This document shows positions 11,517 to 22,519 of a stretch of DNA of 64,000 nt, piece by piece. Source of the stretch: Danio rerio (Eukaryota; Chordata; Actinopteri; Cypriniformes; Danionidae); the NCBI RefSeq assembly GCF_049306965.1, contig NC_133176.1:48592501-48656500 (forward strand), read 5' to 3'. Positions within the stretch are counted from its first letter, which is position 1. Each line of letters begins with the position of its first letter. A program made the translations under genes and the position numbers. The notes beneath the pieces are model-generated. The model saw only the letters and a program-made list of their open reading frames with translations. It did not search any database and was not told the DNA's origin.

Positions 11517-11857
11517 GCAGTTTTACATTTTTAAAAAACAATTTTAAGGTCAAAATTATTAGCGATAGTCTACAGAACAAACCATCATTATACAAATAAC
11601 CTGCCTAATTACCCTAACCCACCTAGTTAACCTAATTAGTTAAGCCTTTGAATAACACTTTAAGCTGTATAAAAGTGTCCTGAAAATTATTTAGTCAAAT
11701 ATTATTTACTGTCATAATGATAAAGAAAAAATAAATCAGCAATGAGAAATGAGTTATTTAAACTATTATGTTTAGAAATGTGTTGAAAAAAATCTTCACT
11801 CCGTTAAACAGAAATTGAGGAAAACATAAACGGAGGGCTATTAATTGACTTCAACTG
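11342..11857 (+). mobile_element. Non-autonomous DNA element, cagttgaagtca family, copy 1
   Basis: Inverted ends cagttgaagtcag and tgacttcaactg, each next to a TA, so a Tc1/mariner-like target preference is likely. Inner landmarks are gaaattttcacagtatgtct, tacagaacaaaccatcatta and gttaacctaattagttaag. The 11456-11514 portion has been replaced or expanded by a TA microsatellite. No transposase frame. Related copies at 47316-47811 and 61481-61756. Confidence 0.75.
11456..11514. repeat. (TA)n microsatellite inside a DNA element
   Basis: Read directly; lies within the element at 11342-11857. Confidence 0.9.
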
Positions 11858-12310
11858 TATATTAAAACTAGAACATTTACAAAATAGCATCTTCACAGAA
11901 CATGATTTTTGCTTAATATTATAATAAAAACAATTTTAACTGTTGCCAAAATGCAATGAATGGTTTTGTCACATATTTGTTTTACTGTCATGGGAAAACT
12001 ATTTTTTTTCCTGGTCAAATTAATATGTGCATATGTTGTGAAGGAAATTCATTCTTTTCTAACACAAATGTATTACTTATTTTTTTCAGAATTTAAAACA
12101 AAATAGATTAATGGATTTATAGTCCTATGGAAGACTGTTCCCGCTACTAAATGAACAAAATAAGTAAATAATTGTTAAAAAATTATAAAGTCAGAATTGC
12201 AAGTTATGAAATCAGAATTCAGAGCTGTAAAGTCAAAATTGCGAGTTATAAATAACCTTTCTGTTATGTCGACCTAACCAACCACATACTCGCAATACTG
12301 ACTTAATAAT

Positions 12311-12441
<131 letters not shown>

Positions 12442-12871
12442 ATTTAATTTACGGGCAAAGGTTTCTATAATTAAGTGTTTATTTACGGCTCATAAGGTAT
12501 ACTTTTGGAACTTTTTCCATGAAAGCCGACGGCTGGTCCTGATCTCACCTGTGCTGTTCAGGTAAATCAGCAGTAGGTGTCGCTTTAGAATGGATGACTC
12601 ATCAACCGCTGCAAAGCACCTGCGCATCACTTTCCAGCCTTTGCGCTACTTTGTCCTGATTGGAGAGGTGGATTTTGACTGGCGCTCAGATCGCCCTATT
12701 GTTGGATAGCCATGATCTCCGTTTTAGCCGGTGCAGCAGGTTTAACACTGCAGTGAGTGATGTGTGTGGCGCCGGGCGAGTGGAGCGTGCTGCTGCCGGA
12801 GTCTGCGTTCAGCGTTTATTTCTAGGAGAGCTGAGTTAGGATGCTGCGGCATGCGGATGTAGAGATCTCTG

Positions 12872-12879
12872 TATATAAA
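12872..12879 (+). promoter_or_regulatory. TATA box of EMP-like gene
   Basis: tatataaa lies in a less AT-rich, CpG-containing stretch (about 12530-13270) that follows the TA/T repeats. A start near 12905 would give a 5' leader exon ending at a donor at 13111 (gtaagg) or 13125 (gtaagt). Confidence 0.5.
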
Positions 12880-12904
12880 TAGCACATCACAGCTAGGTAA
12901 CGGG

Positions 12905-13124
12905 ATGATGGAGACGTTGCAAACTCTAGCAGAGAGACAATTATTCAGCATGCGCCACACTTTCCAATGCTTTTAAGAAGGCATCTGGATATTTGAATAA
13001 ATTGCGGTTTTGACATTGAGAGAAAGCATCGTTTGTGTGTGTTTTACTGCACCTCATTTTCTGTCAGCGACAAGACAATTCTAGGATTTCGCTGTCTGGA
13101 TGTGGGATACGTAAGGACTTAAAA
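12905..13124 (+). other. Probable 5' non-coding exon of EMP-like gene
   Basis: Inferred from the upstream TATA box and two good donors (13111 and 13125). The next exon would begin at 14263 after the acceptor ccgtcacaacag and carry 39 nt of leader before the ATG at 14302. Transcript ends are not visible in the sequence. Confidence 0.45.
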
Positions 13125-14111
13125 GTAAGTCCTTGGGATGGGTGGGGTCCTCTATGCAGCAAAGAGTGCGGGAGGGGGGGCGAGACAGCGGACGAGGTGC
13201 GGGGAAGTGCGAATCCTTGGATGGTGGGTCATCAGATAGGCTTCGAAAAGCAAGAAATAAATTAAGATTTACACAATTAAGGTAATGTTTTACTGTATGT
13301 GCCATTGCTGCAAAACCCGCATGCTGGCGAGGTTATAAAGTTATTAATAATTCGCGCAATTACGCATTAGGGTTAAGATTCGGAATAACAGAATGGGAGA
13401 TGTGTGTTTTGGAATGTAATAGAACATTCGGAATTTAAGCAAAACAGGTTGAAAGAGGCTGCATAAGAACGCATGACGTTACACGAATTCCTTCTCTGTC
13501 AGACATAATTCGCGGGAGATTTCGCGTTTGTAATTTTTAATTTTGTGTATTTTCGCGTAAATAGTCTAAGGTGGAAAGCATTTGACTTCAAATAGATTGT
13601 TTATGCATTGTTGTTTCTCATTAACGTTATTTTGAGCTGCATGCAATGATAATAACATAATAGGCCGGCCAGCTTTTGAACTGTTTAGTTTTTCATCAGG
13701 TGAATTCAATCAGAGTACAGTATTTGCAGTTAAATCTTCCTTGTTATTTTCAGTGAACAGCATGCCTCAGCATTTTGTGACGTCAATTCACCACTGTTGT
13801 TTGTAAATTTTTAGAAATGACATTGAAATATAGATACCCTTTTTCCCCACATGGTCTAGCCTATTGGAGATTTGTGCATGTGATCACGGTGGAAACAAAA
13901 GTAGTATCCCAAAAGGAGACCCTAGAGAAGATAACAGAGCAGTTGTTGTCTGTTGGTTAGGATTCATGCAACTTTAATGTGATGATGTCATAGGACATGG
14001 CTGCTTTCAGTATCAGCATTAAGGTAAATTGACTTGAAGTGCAAATACACATGGCTTATTTCCATAGAAATTATCAAATAGTTAAATGAAATAGTAGTAG
14101 TAATAATAATA

Positions 14112-14122
14112 CACCCCCCCCC

Positions 14123-14155
<33 letters not shown>
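14112..14155. repeat. Poly(C) and (CA)n tract
   Basis: A C-run followed by CA repeats, read directly, about 110 bp before the exon carrying the start codon. Confidence 0.9.
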
Positions 14156-14157
<2 letters not shown>

Positions 14158-14301
14158 TTCCTTCCTTAGCTTAAGACACAATTAAATGCTGTTCTCAACT
14201 AGTCATCGTGAGATCATTGTGGACATTGGATGTCATGTCTTTTAATATTTCCGTCACAACAGGATATCGTTGCATCCTGCTTCCCTTCTCGTCCTCTGAA
14301 T

Positions 14302-17300
14302 ATGCTGAAGGCCCTGGCAGGAATCTGTTTGCTTCATCTGACTACAATTTTCTTCCTTTTTTGGGCAACTATAGATGATGTAAGTTTGCTTAATCTTTTA
14401 TATACATGCATGTAATCAATTGCTTTACCATCACACTACACTGAGGTTGTATTTGCTAATAAATTACTCGTAATTTGTAATTTTCACAAATAATTTCATA
14501 AGTTATGTTTTTAAAGGGACAGTTCCAATTACTCAATCTTGGGTGGTTCTAAACTTTTATCAATTTCTTTCTTCTGAGAGACACAGAAGAAAGATACTTA
14601 TACAGGTATAGAACAAGTAAAGGATGAGTAAATGATTACGATTTTCATTTTTGAGTGAACTATTTAATTTAAAACAAAGTCCACAAATCAGTTTTATGTA
14701 TTCTGTTAAAGTTTAACACTTTAGCAAATGTAAATGTGCAAGTTGTGATTTGAAAATGGTAAACCGTGCTGTCAATGTATTCATCAACAGTCTCCCTTTT
14801 TTTCTTGACAACTGCCCTAATTCTTTACGGCTAAGCGCTAAAACATTTCTCAGCGATTTGGTCCAAACTGATAGAATGGCTTGAAGTTTGATATAACGAT
14901 TTGTCAGCTGCACAACCATGATTCAAATCTACCAACACATCCCAAAGTTGATCTGTTGGATTGAGATCTGGAACTGTTGAGCACATTTGAGTAAAGTGAA
15001 CTTGAGGTTATGTTTAAGAAACCATTCATTCATTAATTTTATTTTCGGCTTAGTCCCTTTATTAATCTGGGGTCGCCACAGCAGAATGAATCGCCAACTT
15101 ATCCAGCATGTTTTACACAGCGGATGCCCTTCCAACTGCAACCCATCACTGGGAAACACCCAAACACACTCTTTCACACTTATACACTACGGACAATTTT
15201 AGCTAACCCAATTCACTTGCACTGCATGTCTTTGGACAGTTGGGGGAGAATATGCAAACTCCACACAGAAATGGCAACTGACCCAGCTGAGGCTCGAACC
15301 AGCAACCTTCTTGCAAGAGCACTACCCACTGCGCCACTGTGCTGCTACAAGAAACCAGTGTGAGATGATTTGAGCTGAGTGAGGGATATATGGTCAGAAA
15401 CAATACTCAGGATGCCTGTGATATTTAAACAATACTCAGTTGGGGCTCAAAGGGGCTTAAAGTATCAGTATGTCCTCTCTACTGTCTGTAACCACAATGA
15501 CGTACTGGACCAGGTCCATTATGTAGTGGACATTGTACCTCTCACTAAGGTAACGCCCATACTACTGTGGTGGTTGGGTTTAGGGTGGGGGAAGGTGTAG
15601 GTGATTGTCCATTATGTAGTGGACCTGGTTCATTATGTCATCAAGCTGTGGGCTGCAGCGAGGACTGTCTCCAAAGTATGCTAAAAAAATATCCTCTGCA
15701 ATAATCCTCCCACACCACGGGCCTTAACCCATTAATAAATAGCAGGGTAGATCTAAATGCTCATGTTGTTAATGCCAAATTCAATGTTGAGACCATGCAG
15801 CCTGCTGTCTCCTATTGACCAGATTTGGCGAGCCTCTGTGAATTATAGACTCAAGCTTCTTGTTGTAAGACTCCATGTGAAATCAAATTTACATTTTATT
15901 TAGCTAAAGTGCATTGTTAGTCTTAAAATGAACACCACTTTTTCTGGAAATAGGCTCATTTTGCAAGTCACCTATAGTTAAACAGTGGAGTTTTATTATT
16001 TGTAATACATACAACTGATCTCTGGGTCTGGTAGGAGCAGTTTTAATTAGCTCATATCATTGAATCAACATCATTTTTGCAGTGAATTAGATTTGTTAGA
16101 GTAGCTGACTATAGTATTGGTAACCTAGTAACCAACAGTAAACAAGGAAAGCATAGTGGAGTCAGCTGGTTGGTCATTTGGGTTTAATGTTTGCCATGTT
16201 ATAACATGCCTTTCCATCCCCCATTATTCACATTAACCGGAGCATAAACAATTGTTTGAATTATGGGGTTTCTATTTAAAATTTGGTATTTCTATCACTT
16301 GTTTCCTGTGTGATCATTCAAAATGTGCATTAACACAGGGTGATGGTACTATATTCTTGACCATATCTCCATGATTAGATATTTGCATTAGCAGTTGATG
16401 TTATAAGTGGCTGGTGAGTGTATATTGGGTTATTATTAATACATATTACATCCAATTCTAGCAACTAGCTCCAATACTCTTGCCGAGACGAGTCGGAAGA
16501 CTTTAAGCAGCACTGTGCAGTATTTGAAATGTCCAAATTAAGTGAGTTTTTCTTTAAAACAAGCCAAAAAAAATCTGAAAATGGTGTAAGTAATCTTATT
16601 TCAAAATGGAAACATGATTATCTTGATTTTGACAAGACTTTTGGCTTGTCTAAAAAAATGCTTCATGATTTAAGAAATGTTAGACATTTGGACTTAAATC
16701 ACACTCTTTATAATCTGGTTCAGGTGTTTTAATTTGAGTAGAAGCTGTCTGCGGTACAGTAGCCCTCCAGGAATAAGTTGCACAAGCCCTTATTAGTAGG
16801 TTTATGATTTGTCCCAGGCTTGGTGGTTCACGAGGACCCTTTACACAGATCTGTGGGGCCAATGGGTGATGGAGAACAATGATAATGTTTGGGTGTACAT
16901 GGACATACCAACCTCATACCGGAAAGGTAGGACAAATAATTCCAGGAGTATGTTTGTTTAGATGTGTGTGTTTTACTAATGTAATCCTATTCTCCTAGAT
17001 TATCTGCAGGCAGTTCAAGGATTTGCCGTGTTGTCCTGCCTGTTTGCTGTGTTCTCTCTGATCGTGTTCATAATCCAGCTCTTTACTCTTGGAAAAGGAA
17101 AGCGGTTCATCCTTTCGGGAGTTGTGCAGCTAATTTCCTGTAAGTTCTGGATTCTGTAAATTTGATTATTGAAGTAAAAGTTCACCCAAAAATGTAATTC
17201 TTTTTACTCTTCACTTGTTTAAAACCTTTTTGTGTCTTCTGTTGAAACACAAAAGACAACATTTTGAAGATTTGCGATACTGGAACCTACAGCATTGACT

Positions 17301-19824
17301 TGAGTTGTATCTTTTATTCCTAGCATGGATGTCAATGGCTACTGCTTTCCAGCATTCTTCAAAATATCTTTTCCTGTTGTGTTCAACAGAAATAAAAATT
17401 GTGCTCCCACTTTATATTAAGTGGCCTTAACTAATATGTACATACAAAGGAATTATTGTGTAATTGTGTAAGTACAAAGTACTTATTGTGTAAATACATG
17501 TATTTACTGTGTACTTATGCTTGATTAAATACATGTATCTAATTACATCTGTATTTAACTTTTGTAATTACATTTGTAAATACACTATTGGCCATCCCTT
17601 ACACCTTAACCTACCCTTAAATCTACCCATGCCACCAAACCTGTCCATAACCCAACCTCTATTCCAACTCAAAAGCCCCACAAGTGTTCTCAAATACATT
17701 ATAAACACAGTAAGTACATTTTTATGTATTTTTTGATGTAAGTACTTTGTAGTTAGGGACACGTAATATAAAGTGGGACCAAAATTATAAATTCATTTCC
17801 TTCAGTAAAATTTCCTTTAGTAAGAGCAACTTGCAAGAAATCTTTGTGTGAACTATCCCTTTAGGACAGCACATTTATCAACGCAATTCAATCCAGTTCA
17901 ATTCATGTTTATTTCTAGAAGCTCTTTTACAATGTAGATTGTGTCAAAGCAGTTAACATAAAAGTTCTAATAAATAAAAATGGTCAGTCCAGTTTTCTCA
18001 AAGCAATTCGTAAAGTTTTGATTTAGAGGTTAGTTCTTAATCATTTCTACAATTTCATTCATACATTTTAGTACAATTTGCTGACCCCCAGTGAGAGGTA
18101 GGGTTAGGGGACATGCCTCCTTTTAAAAATCATACATTTTCATAGGAATTATCCACTTTACTGACAATACATAATACTTACTTTCCTCATGAGATCGGGC
18201 TGCATATATACATAGAAGAAATTCAGAAAATCATCAAGTCAATTAAAATAAATCTACATAATTAAGAGATATTATCATTAAGACAGAATTACAATTGGCT
18301 TTGTGTTACTTATCATTTAAATCAGACTTTGTAGAAAAAAGTAAACTAGAAAAAGCTCCTGTGGTTTCTTTGCAAATCCTAACTTTAAAACAAGTCTCTC
18401 AACACTTAGTCAAGCAGAACAAGTTATTAGCCAGTGCAGATCATTTAAAAACATTCGTCTAAAGAAATATTTATCCATCCCAAATGGATAAAGTTGTGTT
18501 TTACGCTTAATCCAGATTTTCCCACTACAATACAGAATATTGGCCTTTTGACTTTTGAGTGTCGGAATTGGGTATCCTATTGGCTGATGGATAAATAAAA
18601 TTATTTGAGGAGTTAAGACAGGAATTTAGTCTTCCCAGTAAAGATTTTTATAAATTCCTTCAAATTCGACACTTTTTAGAGTTACCGTTAGAAAAGGTTA
18701 TATACAATTTGATTTTTACTGAAAAAGAAAAGCTTTTTTTCATGGACGCTTAAAAAAGATCTCTGGATTATATACATTGCTGTCTAATACTGGTCCTTCA
18801 ACCTTTGATTCTTTAGGGGTAATAAGGGAAAATGATTTGAGGTCTTTTTTTATTGATGAGGAGTGGCTATCTGCTTGCTCAAATATCAGTCCTAGAAGTA
18901 CTACAATTTCAGTTCATGAGCAAAATTTTAAATGTATTCAAAGGATTTATCTAACTTCAGTTCGCCTCCATAGAATATTTCCCAATTGTTCCCAGCTATG
19001 TTTCAAATGTCAGTTAGACATTGGCACAGTGATGAATGTATTTTGGGGTTGCGAAGAAATCAAAATGTACTGGAAAGAGATTAACAAAATTATAAAAAAA
19101 TATAAATGGAAAGACTTGCTTTGTCCTCAAAGGAATACCTTCTGAATTGTACATCGGAACTGTGTCGTGATCATGACAAAGAATGTGTATTGAATTTTTG
19201 TATATACTTCGCCAAAACATTTATTTATTATCATGGTCAACTGCATAGAGACCTTCAGTCAATATGTGGCTGAGTCAGGCAATCAGACTCCTACCACTGG
19301 AAAAATTAACTTATGAATAATAACATCAAAGATCTGAGGTGTTCTGGTGCATTCACATTTTTTGGAGGGTACTCAATGACTATGTCTTTCTAAATTTGTT
19401 TTATAATCTCCTTTTATTTTTGTCTTTACTTTGAAGCATCTGCAAGCATTTGTTAGAATGTAACAAATACTGCTGTATTTGTTATGAGACACCAGTTCCA
19501 CTGTTGTTCTGTTGAAAAAAATCTATATATTACAAAAAAAAAACAACAAAGTCTTGGTGACATATTAATCAAAAAGTAGTGTGGACTGTTGTGTCAAGAA
19601 AACATACAGATCATAAAGGCATTCATTTTAATGCGTATTCACACATTTGTCTTGTACCTCTAGGTTTCTGCATAATGGTGGCTCTGTCAGTCTACACCGA
19701 CCACTTCCACAGAGGCGAGAAGGATGGCTGGTACGGCTGGTCCTACATCATGGCCTGGTTTGGCTGGCTGCTGACCCTCTTCACTGGAATAATGTACATC
19801 ATCTTGCGCAAGAGAGTGGATTAA
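14302..19824 (+). CDS. PMP22/EMP-family tetraspan membrane protein
   Basis: Four coding exons: 14302-14379, 16818-16926, 16999-17139 and 19664-19824 (78, 109, 141 and 161 nt), all GT/AG with consistent phase, giving 162 residues. PMP22/EMP proteins run about 157-172. The order is TM1 (residues 1-24), a first loop starting AWW and containing TDLW, then QAVQGFAVLSCLF leading into TM2, IQLFTLGKGKRF between TM2 and TM3, a TM3 ending VALSVYTDHFH, and TM4 ending IMYIILRKR. By eye it is nearest EMP1/EMP2 (YTxH, RFxLSG, QLxSCxC), but I cannot fix the orthologue. The first loop has no cysteine, whereas the family normally carries LW-xx-C...C there. The ATG is in-frame with the first membrane helix, and the exon begins at acceptor 14262. 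The 3' UTR probably extends to about 22265. Confidence 0.88.
14505..14672 (+). repeat. Short MITE-like element (agttcactcaaaaatga family)
   Basis: Runs from aaagggacagttcc to tttttgagtgaactattta. The sequence resembles other elements in this window whose ends read gttcacccaaa and gggtgaactatccctt (17176, 36413, 37147, 58460). Confidence 0.45.
15025..15348 (-). mobile_element. DANA/HE1-type SINE
   Basis: Minus orientation in intron 2 of the EMP-like gene. Tail tctggggtcgccacagcaga and tRNA-like head near 15300-15348. Flanked by the 9-bp duplication aagaaacca (15016-15024, 15349-15357). Some internal loss compared with the 10244 copy. Confidence 0.9.
15498..15640. repeat. 143-bp inverted-repeat element
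   Basis: Left arm 15498-15531 and right arm 15607-15640 are 34-nt inverted repeats of one another with several mismatches. Both contain ggtccattatgtagtggac, which is itself a near palindrome. A small MITE is likely. No target duplication longer than 2-3 bp is clear. Confidence 0.6.
15641..16817 (+). other. Rest of EMP-like intron 2
   Basis: Non-coding. The 16530-16710 part resembles a dispersed repeat fragment (see 3690-3890). Nothing else recognised. Confidence 0.4.
17176..17864 (+). mobile_element. MITE-like element with another element nested inside
   Basis: Outer ends read agttcacccaaaaatgta and tgtgaactatcccttta, the inverted ends of a common small element. The inner block 17403-17782 has its own ends, so the outer element is the older of the two. 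Lies in intron 3 of the EMP-like gene. Confidence 0.6.
17403..17782. mobile_element. Nested non-autonomous DNA element
   Basis: Inverted ends gctcccactttatattaagt and cacgtaatataaagtgggac. The interior is rich in gtaagtac and gtaaatac repeats. No coding capacity. Inserted into the 17176-17864 element. Confidence 0.65.
18600..19260 (+). mobile_element. LINE fragment, Tx1/L1-like ORF2 3' part
   Basis: Frames in the plus direction read KDFYKFLQIRHFL near 18638-18677. Further on comes a 122-residue open stretch (18777-19145) with EEWLSAC, VRLHRIFPNCSQLCFKCQ, IGTVMNVFWGCEEIKMYWK. This is the C-terminal zinc-knuckle-like end of Tx1/L1-clade LINE ORF2 (pattern LHRIFP...LCxxC...G...H/N-x-xWxC). It is 5'-truncated, frame-shifted between the two blocks and lacks the RT and endonuclease. 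It lies in intron 3 of the EMP-like gene in sense orientation. Confidence 0.7.
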
Positions 19825-20183
19825 ACTTCAGCCCTCGCTCTCAGTGCTAATGTACAGCCTAGGTTATTCTTTTGTCATGCAAACTTCCATATGGACTGAC
19901 TAATGTGCTTCAAATCCCCTGTGCAATACTTGAAAAATAGAGAAATGTCTTGAATGTTACAGGCCCTGCTGGAAAGTGCACAACAAACATTACACAGAAT
20001 CAACAGTTAACTTTAACTTGTGAAAATGCTTGAAATCTGCCAATGAGATAGTCTTAAGTAAAACTGGTCAATTTCATGAACAAAGAGATTTATTTATGAC
20101 TATTGCATTTTTATTTAGAGCAATACTATATTTTGATTTGAAGGACAATCTTTCCTAGATCCACAAAGCACTGAGAGCAGATA

Positions 20184-21445
20184 CACTACCTGACAAAAGT
20201 CTCGTCGTTGATCCCAGTTGTAAAGGGCAACAAATAATAACTTGACTTCTAGTTGATCATTTGGAAAAGTGGCAGAAGGTCGATTTTTCTGATGAATCAT
20301 CACAAATACTGCAGAAGACCTATCGGAACCCACAAGGACCCAAGATTTTCACAGGAACCAGTCAAATTTGGTGAAGGAAAAATCATGGTTTGGGTTTACA
20401 TTCAGTATGGGTCCGTGCGAGAGATCTGCAGGGTGGATGACAACATTAACATTCTGAAGTATCAAGACATTTGTGCTGCCCATTACATTACAAACCACGG
20501 GAGAGGGCAAATTCTTTAGCAGGAAAGCGCTCCTTCTCATATTTCAGCCTCAAAAGAAGCAAAGAAGGTCAACATGCTCCAGTATTGGCCAGCCCAGTCA
20601 CCAGACATGAACATTATTGAGCATGTCTGGGGTAAGATGAAGAAGGAGGCACTGAAGATGAATCCAAGGAATCTTGATGAACTCTGGGAGTCCTGCAAGA
20701 ACACTTTCTTTGCCATTCCAGGTGACATTATTAATAAGAGATGCATGGATGCAGTCCTTCAAGCTCATGGGAGTCATACACAATATTGATTCTTTTTCCA
20801 CTGCACCATGACTTTATATTCTATACTGTGCATAATTTCTGTTAAGTGACAAGACTTTAGTCTAGGCAAAGTCATACCTTACTGTCCTAATTAAATAATT
20901 AAAAAACAAGGCATGATCATATTTTATTTTGGTAAAATAATAGTAATTTAGGTGACGCAGTGGCGCAGTAGGTAGTGCTGTCGCCTCACAGCAAGAAGGT
21001 CGCTGGTTTGTCCTCGGCTCGGTTGGCGTTTCTGTGTGGAATTTGCATGTTCTCCCTGCGTTTGCGTGGGTTTCCTCCGGGTGCTCTGGTTTCCCCCACA
21101 GTCCAAAGACATGCAGTACAGGTGAATTGGGTAGGCTAAATTGTGCATAGTGTATGAGTGTAAATGTGTGTGTGGATTTTTCCCAGAGATGGGTTGCGGC
21201 TGAAAGGGCATCCGCTGCATAAAAATGTGCTGGATAAGTTGGTGGTTCATTCCACTGTGGCGACCCCAGATTAATAAAGGGACTAAGCCGACAAGAAAAT
21301 AAATGAATGAATGAAAGAAAGAGTAATCTAAAGGCCTTTGCCTTTCAATTAGGCCATTTCTAATACCAAACGATCAACTAGAAGTCAAGCTATTATTTGT
21401 TGTTTCTAAAACTTGGATAGGCGACAAGACTTTTGTCAGGTAGTG
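20184..21445 (+). mobile_element. Tc1-like transposon with nested SINE
   Basis: Ends cactacctgacaaaagtc and gacttttgtcaggtagtg, flanked by TA. The interior keeps the C-terminal half of a Tc1 transposase: VWVYIQ, RVDDNINILKYQDICAAHY, QSPDMNIIEHVWGKMK, ending AHGSHTQY near 20788. The N-terminal DNA-binding part is missing. A TAG precedes the catalytic block, and the usual D of QDSAPSH reads E (QESAPSH), so the copy is dead. A DANA SINE interrupts it at 20951-21321. It sits in the probable 3' UTR of the EMP-like gene. Confidence 0.88.
20951..21321 (+). mobile_element. DANA/HE1-type SINE inside Tc1
   Basis: Full-length head to tail: ggtgacgcagtggcgcagta, then the B-box region, and a tail with ttaataaagggactaagccg and (aatg)n. 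The target duplication agtaattta / agtaatcta lies within Tc1 sequence, so the SINE inserted after the transposon. Its aataaa (near 21273) could act as a spurious poly(A) signal in the host transcript. Confidence 0.92.
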
Positions 21446-22244
21446 TATATACTGTAGGGTCTGAACACTTTATCGCAGTTGCTGTAGATTCATTATATGT
21501 AAGAACGAACTGTAAAAATGTATTTATAACATGTACAAAGAGAAAGAGAAGCTGTACATATAAGGTACATACAGATAAATATACGTGAACGACATGTAGT
21601 TTTAAACTCACGCGCACTTTAAAGATTAGCTTTGTTTTGAACATTGCTTATTTTGGATTTTCTTTTCACCGCTATTTATTTTGTAGACGGCAATAGCACA
21701 GGATAGTCTCTAGGTCAAGATCAGGGTCGAACCTGTTACTGCGGTACATTATGGTGCTTTTTGGTCTGTGATCATTCTCATGGTCATGTAGACTTTTGTA
21801 ATTTGATTGTACGAACACTCTGCCACCATACTATTCCACTACACTGAACTATTTCTCCATAATGATGACATCATGGACCCTGATGCTATGCTGAATGTTT
21901 TGAATAGCACGATGTTGATTGATTGCTTTTGTGGTCACATGATCACACTGTAAGATTCTAATTCCAGAGCACAGAATGTTCCAAAAGAACTTTTAGAATG
22001 CTTTTCTTTTGTAATTGTCAAAATGTATTCATGTTTTAATGGGAGTAACGTCGCTCCTCATATAATATACAGATGTCTGAGTTATCCACTTGTTGCTTAC
22101 CTAGTTTGCTTTCAGTAATTTCTAGATGTATTTTTATTTTGCATTTTGACACTGACTGAATGAAAAGGGTTTTATTTTTTCAATGCAAAAATGAAGGCAA
22201 ACTGTGTAAACCAGAGAGGAGGTTAGTTTCAGTGATCACACACA

Positions 22245-22250
22245 AATAAA
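22245..22250 (+). promoter_or_regulatory. Candidate poly(A) signal of EMP-like gene
   Basis: AATAAA at the end of a long non-repetitive stretch (21650-22250) that looks like 3' UTR. I saw no AATAAA between the stop at 19824 and the Tc1 insertion at 20184, which supports a long 3' UTR. Confidence 0.5.
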
Positions 22251-22279
22251 AACCTCTCCGTAAGAATCTCTTCTGTCCT

Positions 22280-22285
22280 TTTATT
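22280..22285 (-). promoter_or_regulatory. f8a: Candidate poly(A) signal of f8a
   Basis: Minus-strand AATAAA about 235 nt after the f8a stop at 22520. Cleavage 10-30 nt further would fall at about 22250-22270, on top of the EMP-like gene's own 3' end. Confidence 0.55.
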
Positions 22286-22519
22286 TACAACACCAATATA
22301 TTAAAAGTCAAAATAAGCATTCCTTTATAACACTACATCATACATTCAATTCACAGAAGAAAGTTTGACATGAAACCAGCAGTCGTTTGAGAAATGTGAT
22401 GTACTTTGTCATGTGTATGTACAGATTTACTAGGCCCACTGACCTTCAGTCCTCATGCAAAATGCACCAGGCACTAGCATAGGAATGTTCCATTAAGTAT
22501 TGTCTTGTGGGGGTGTGAA

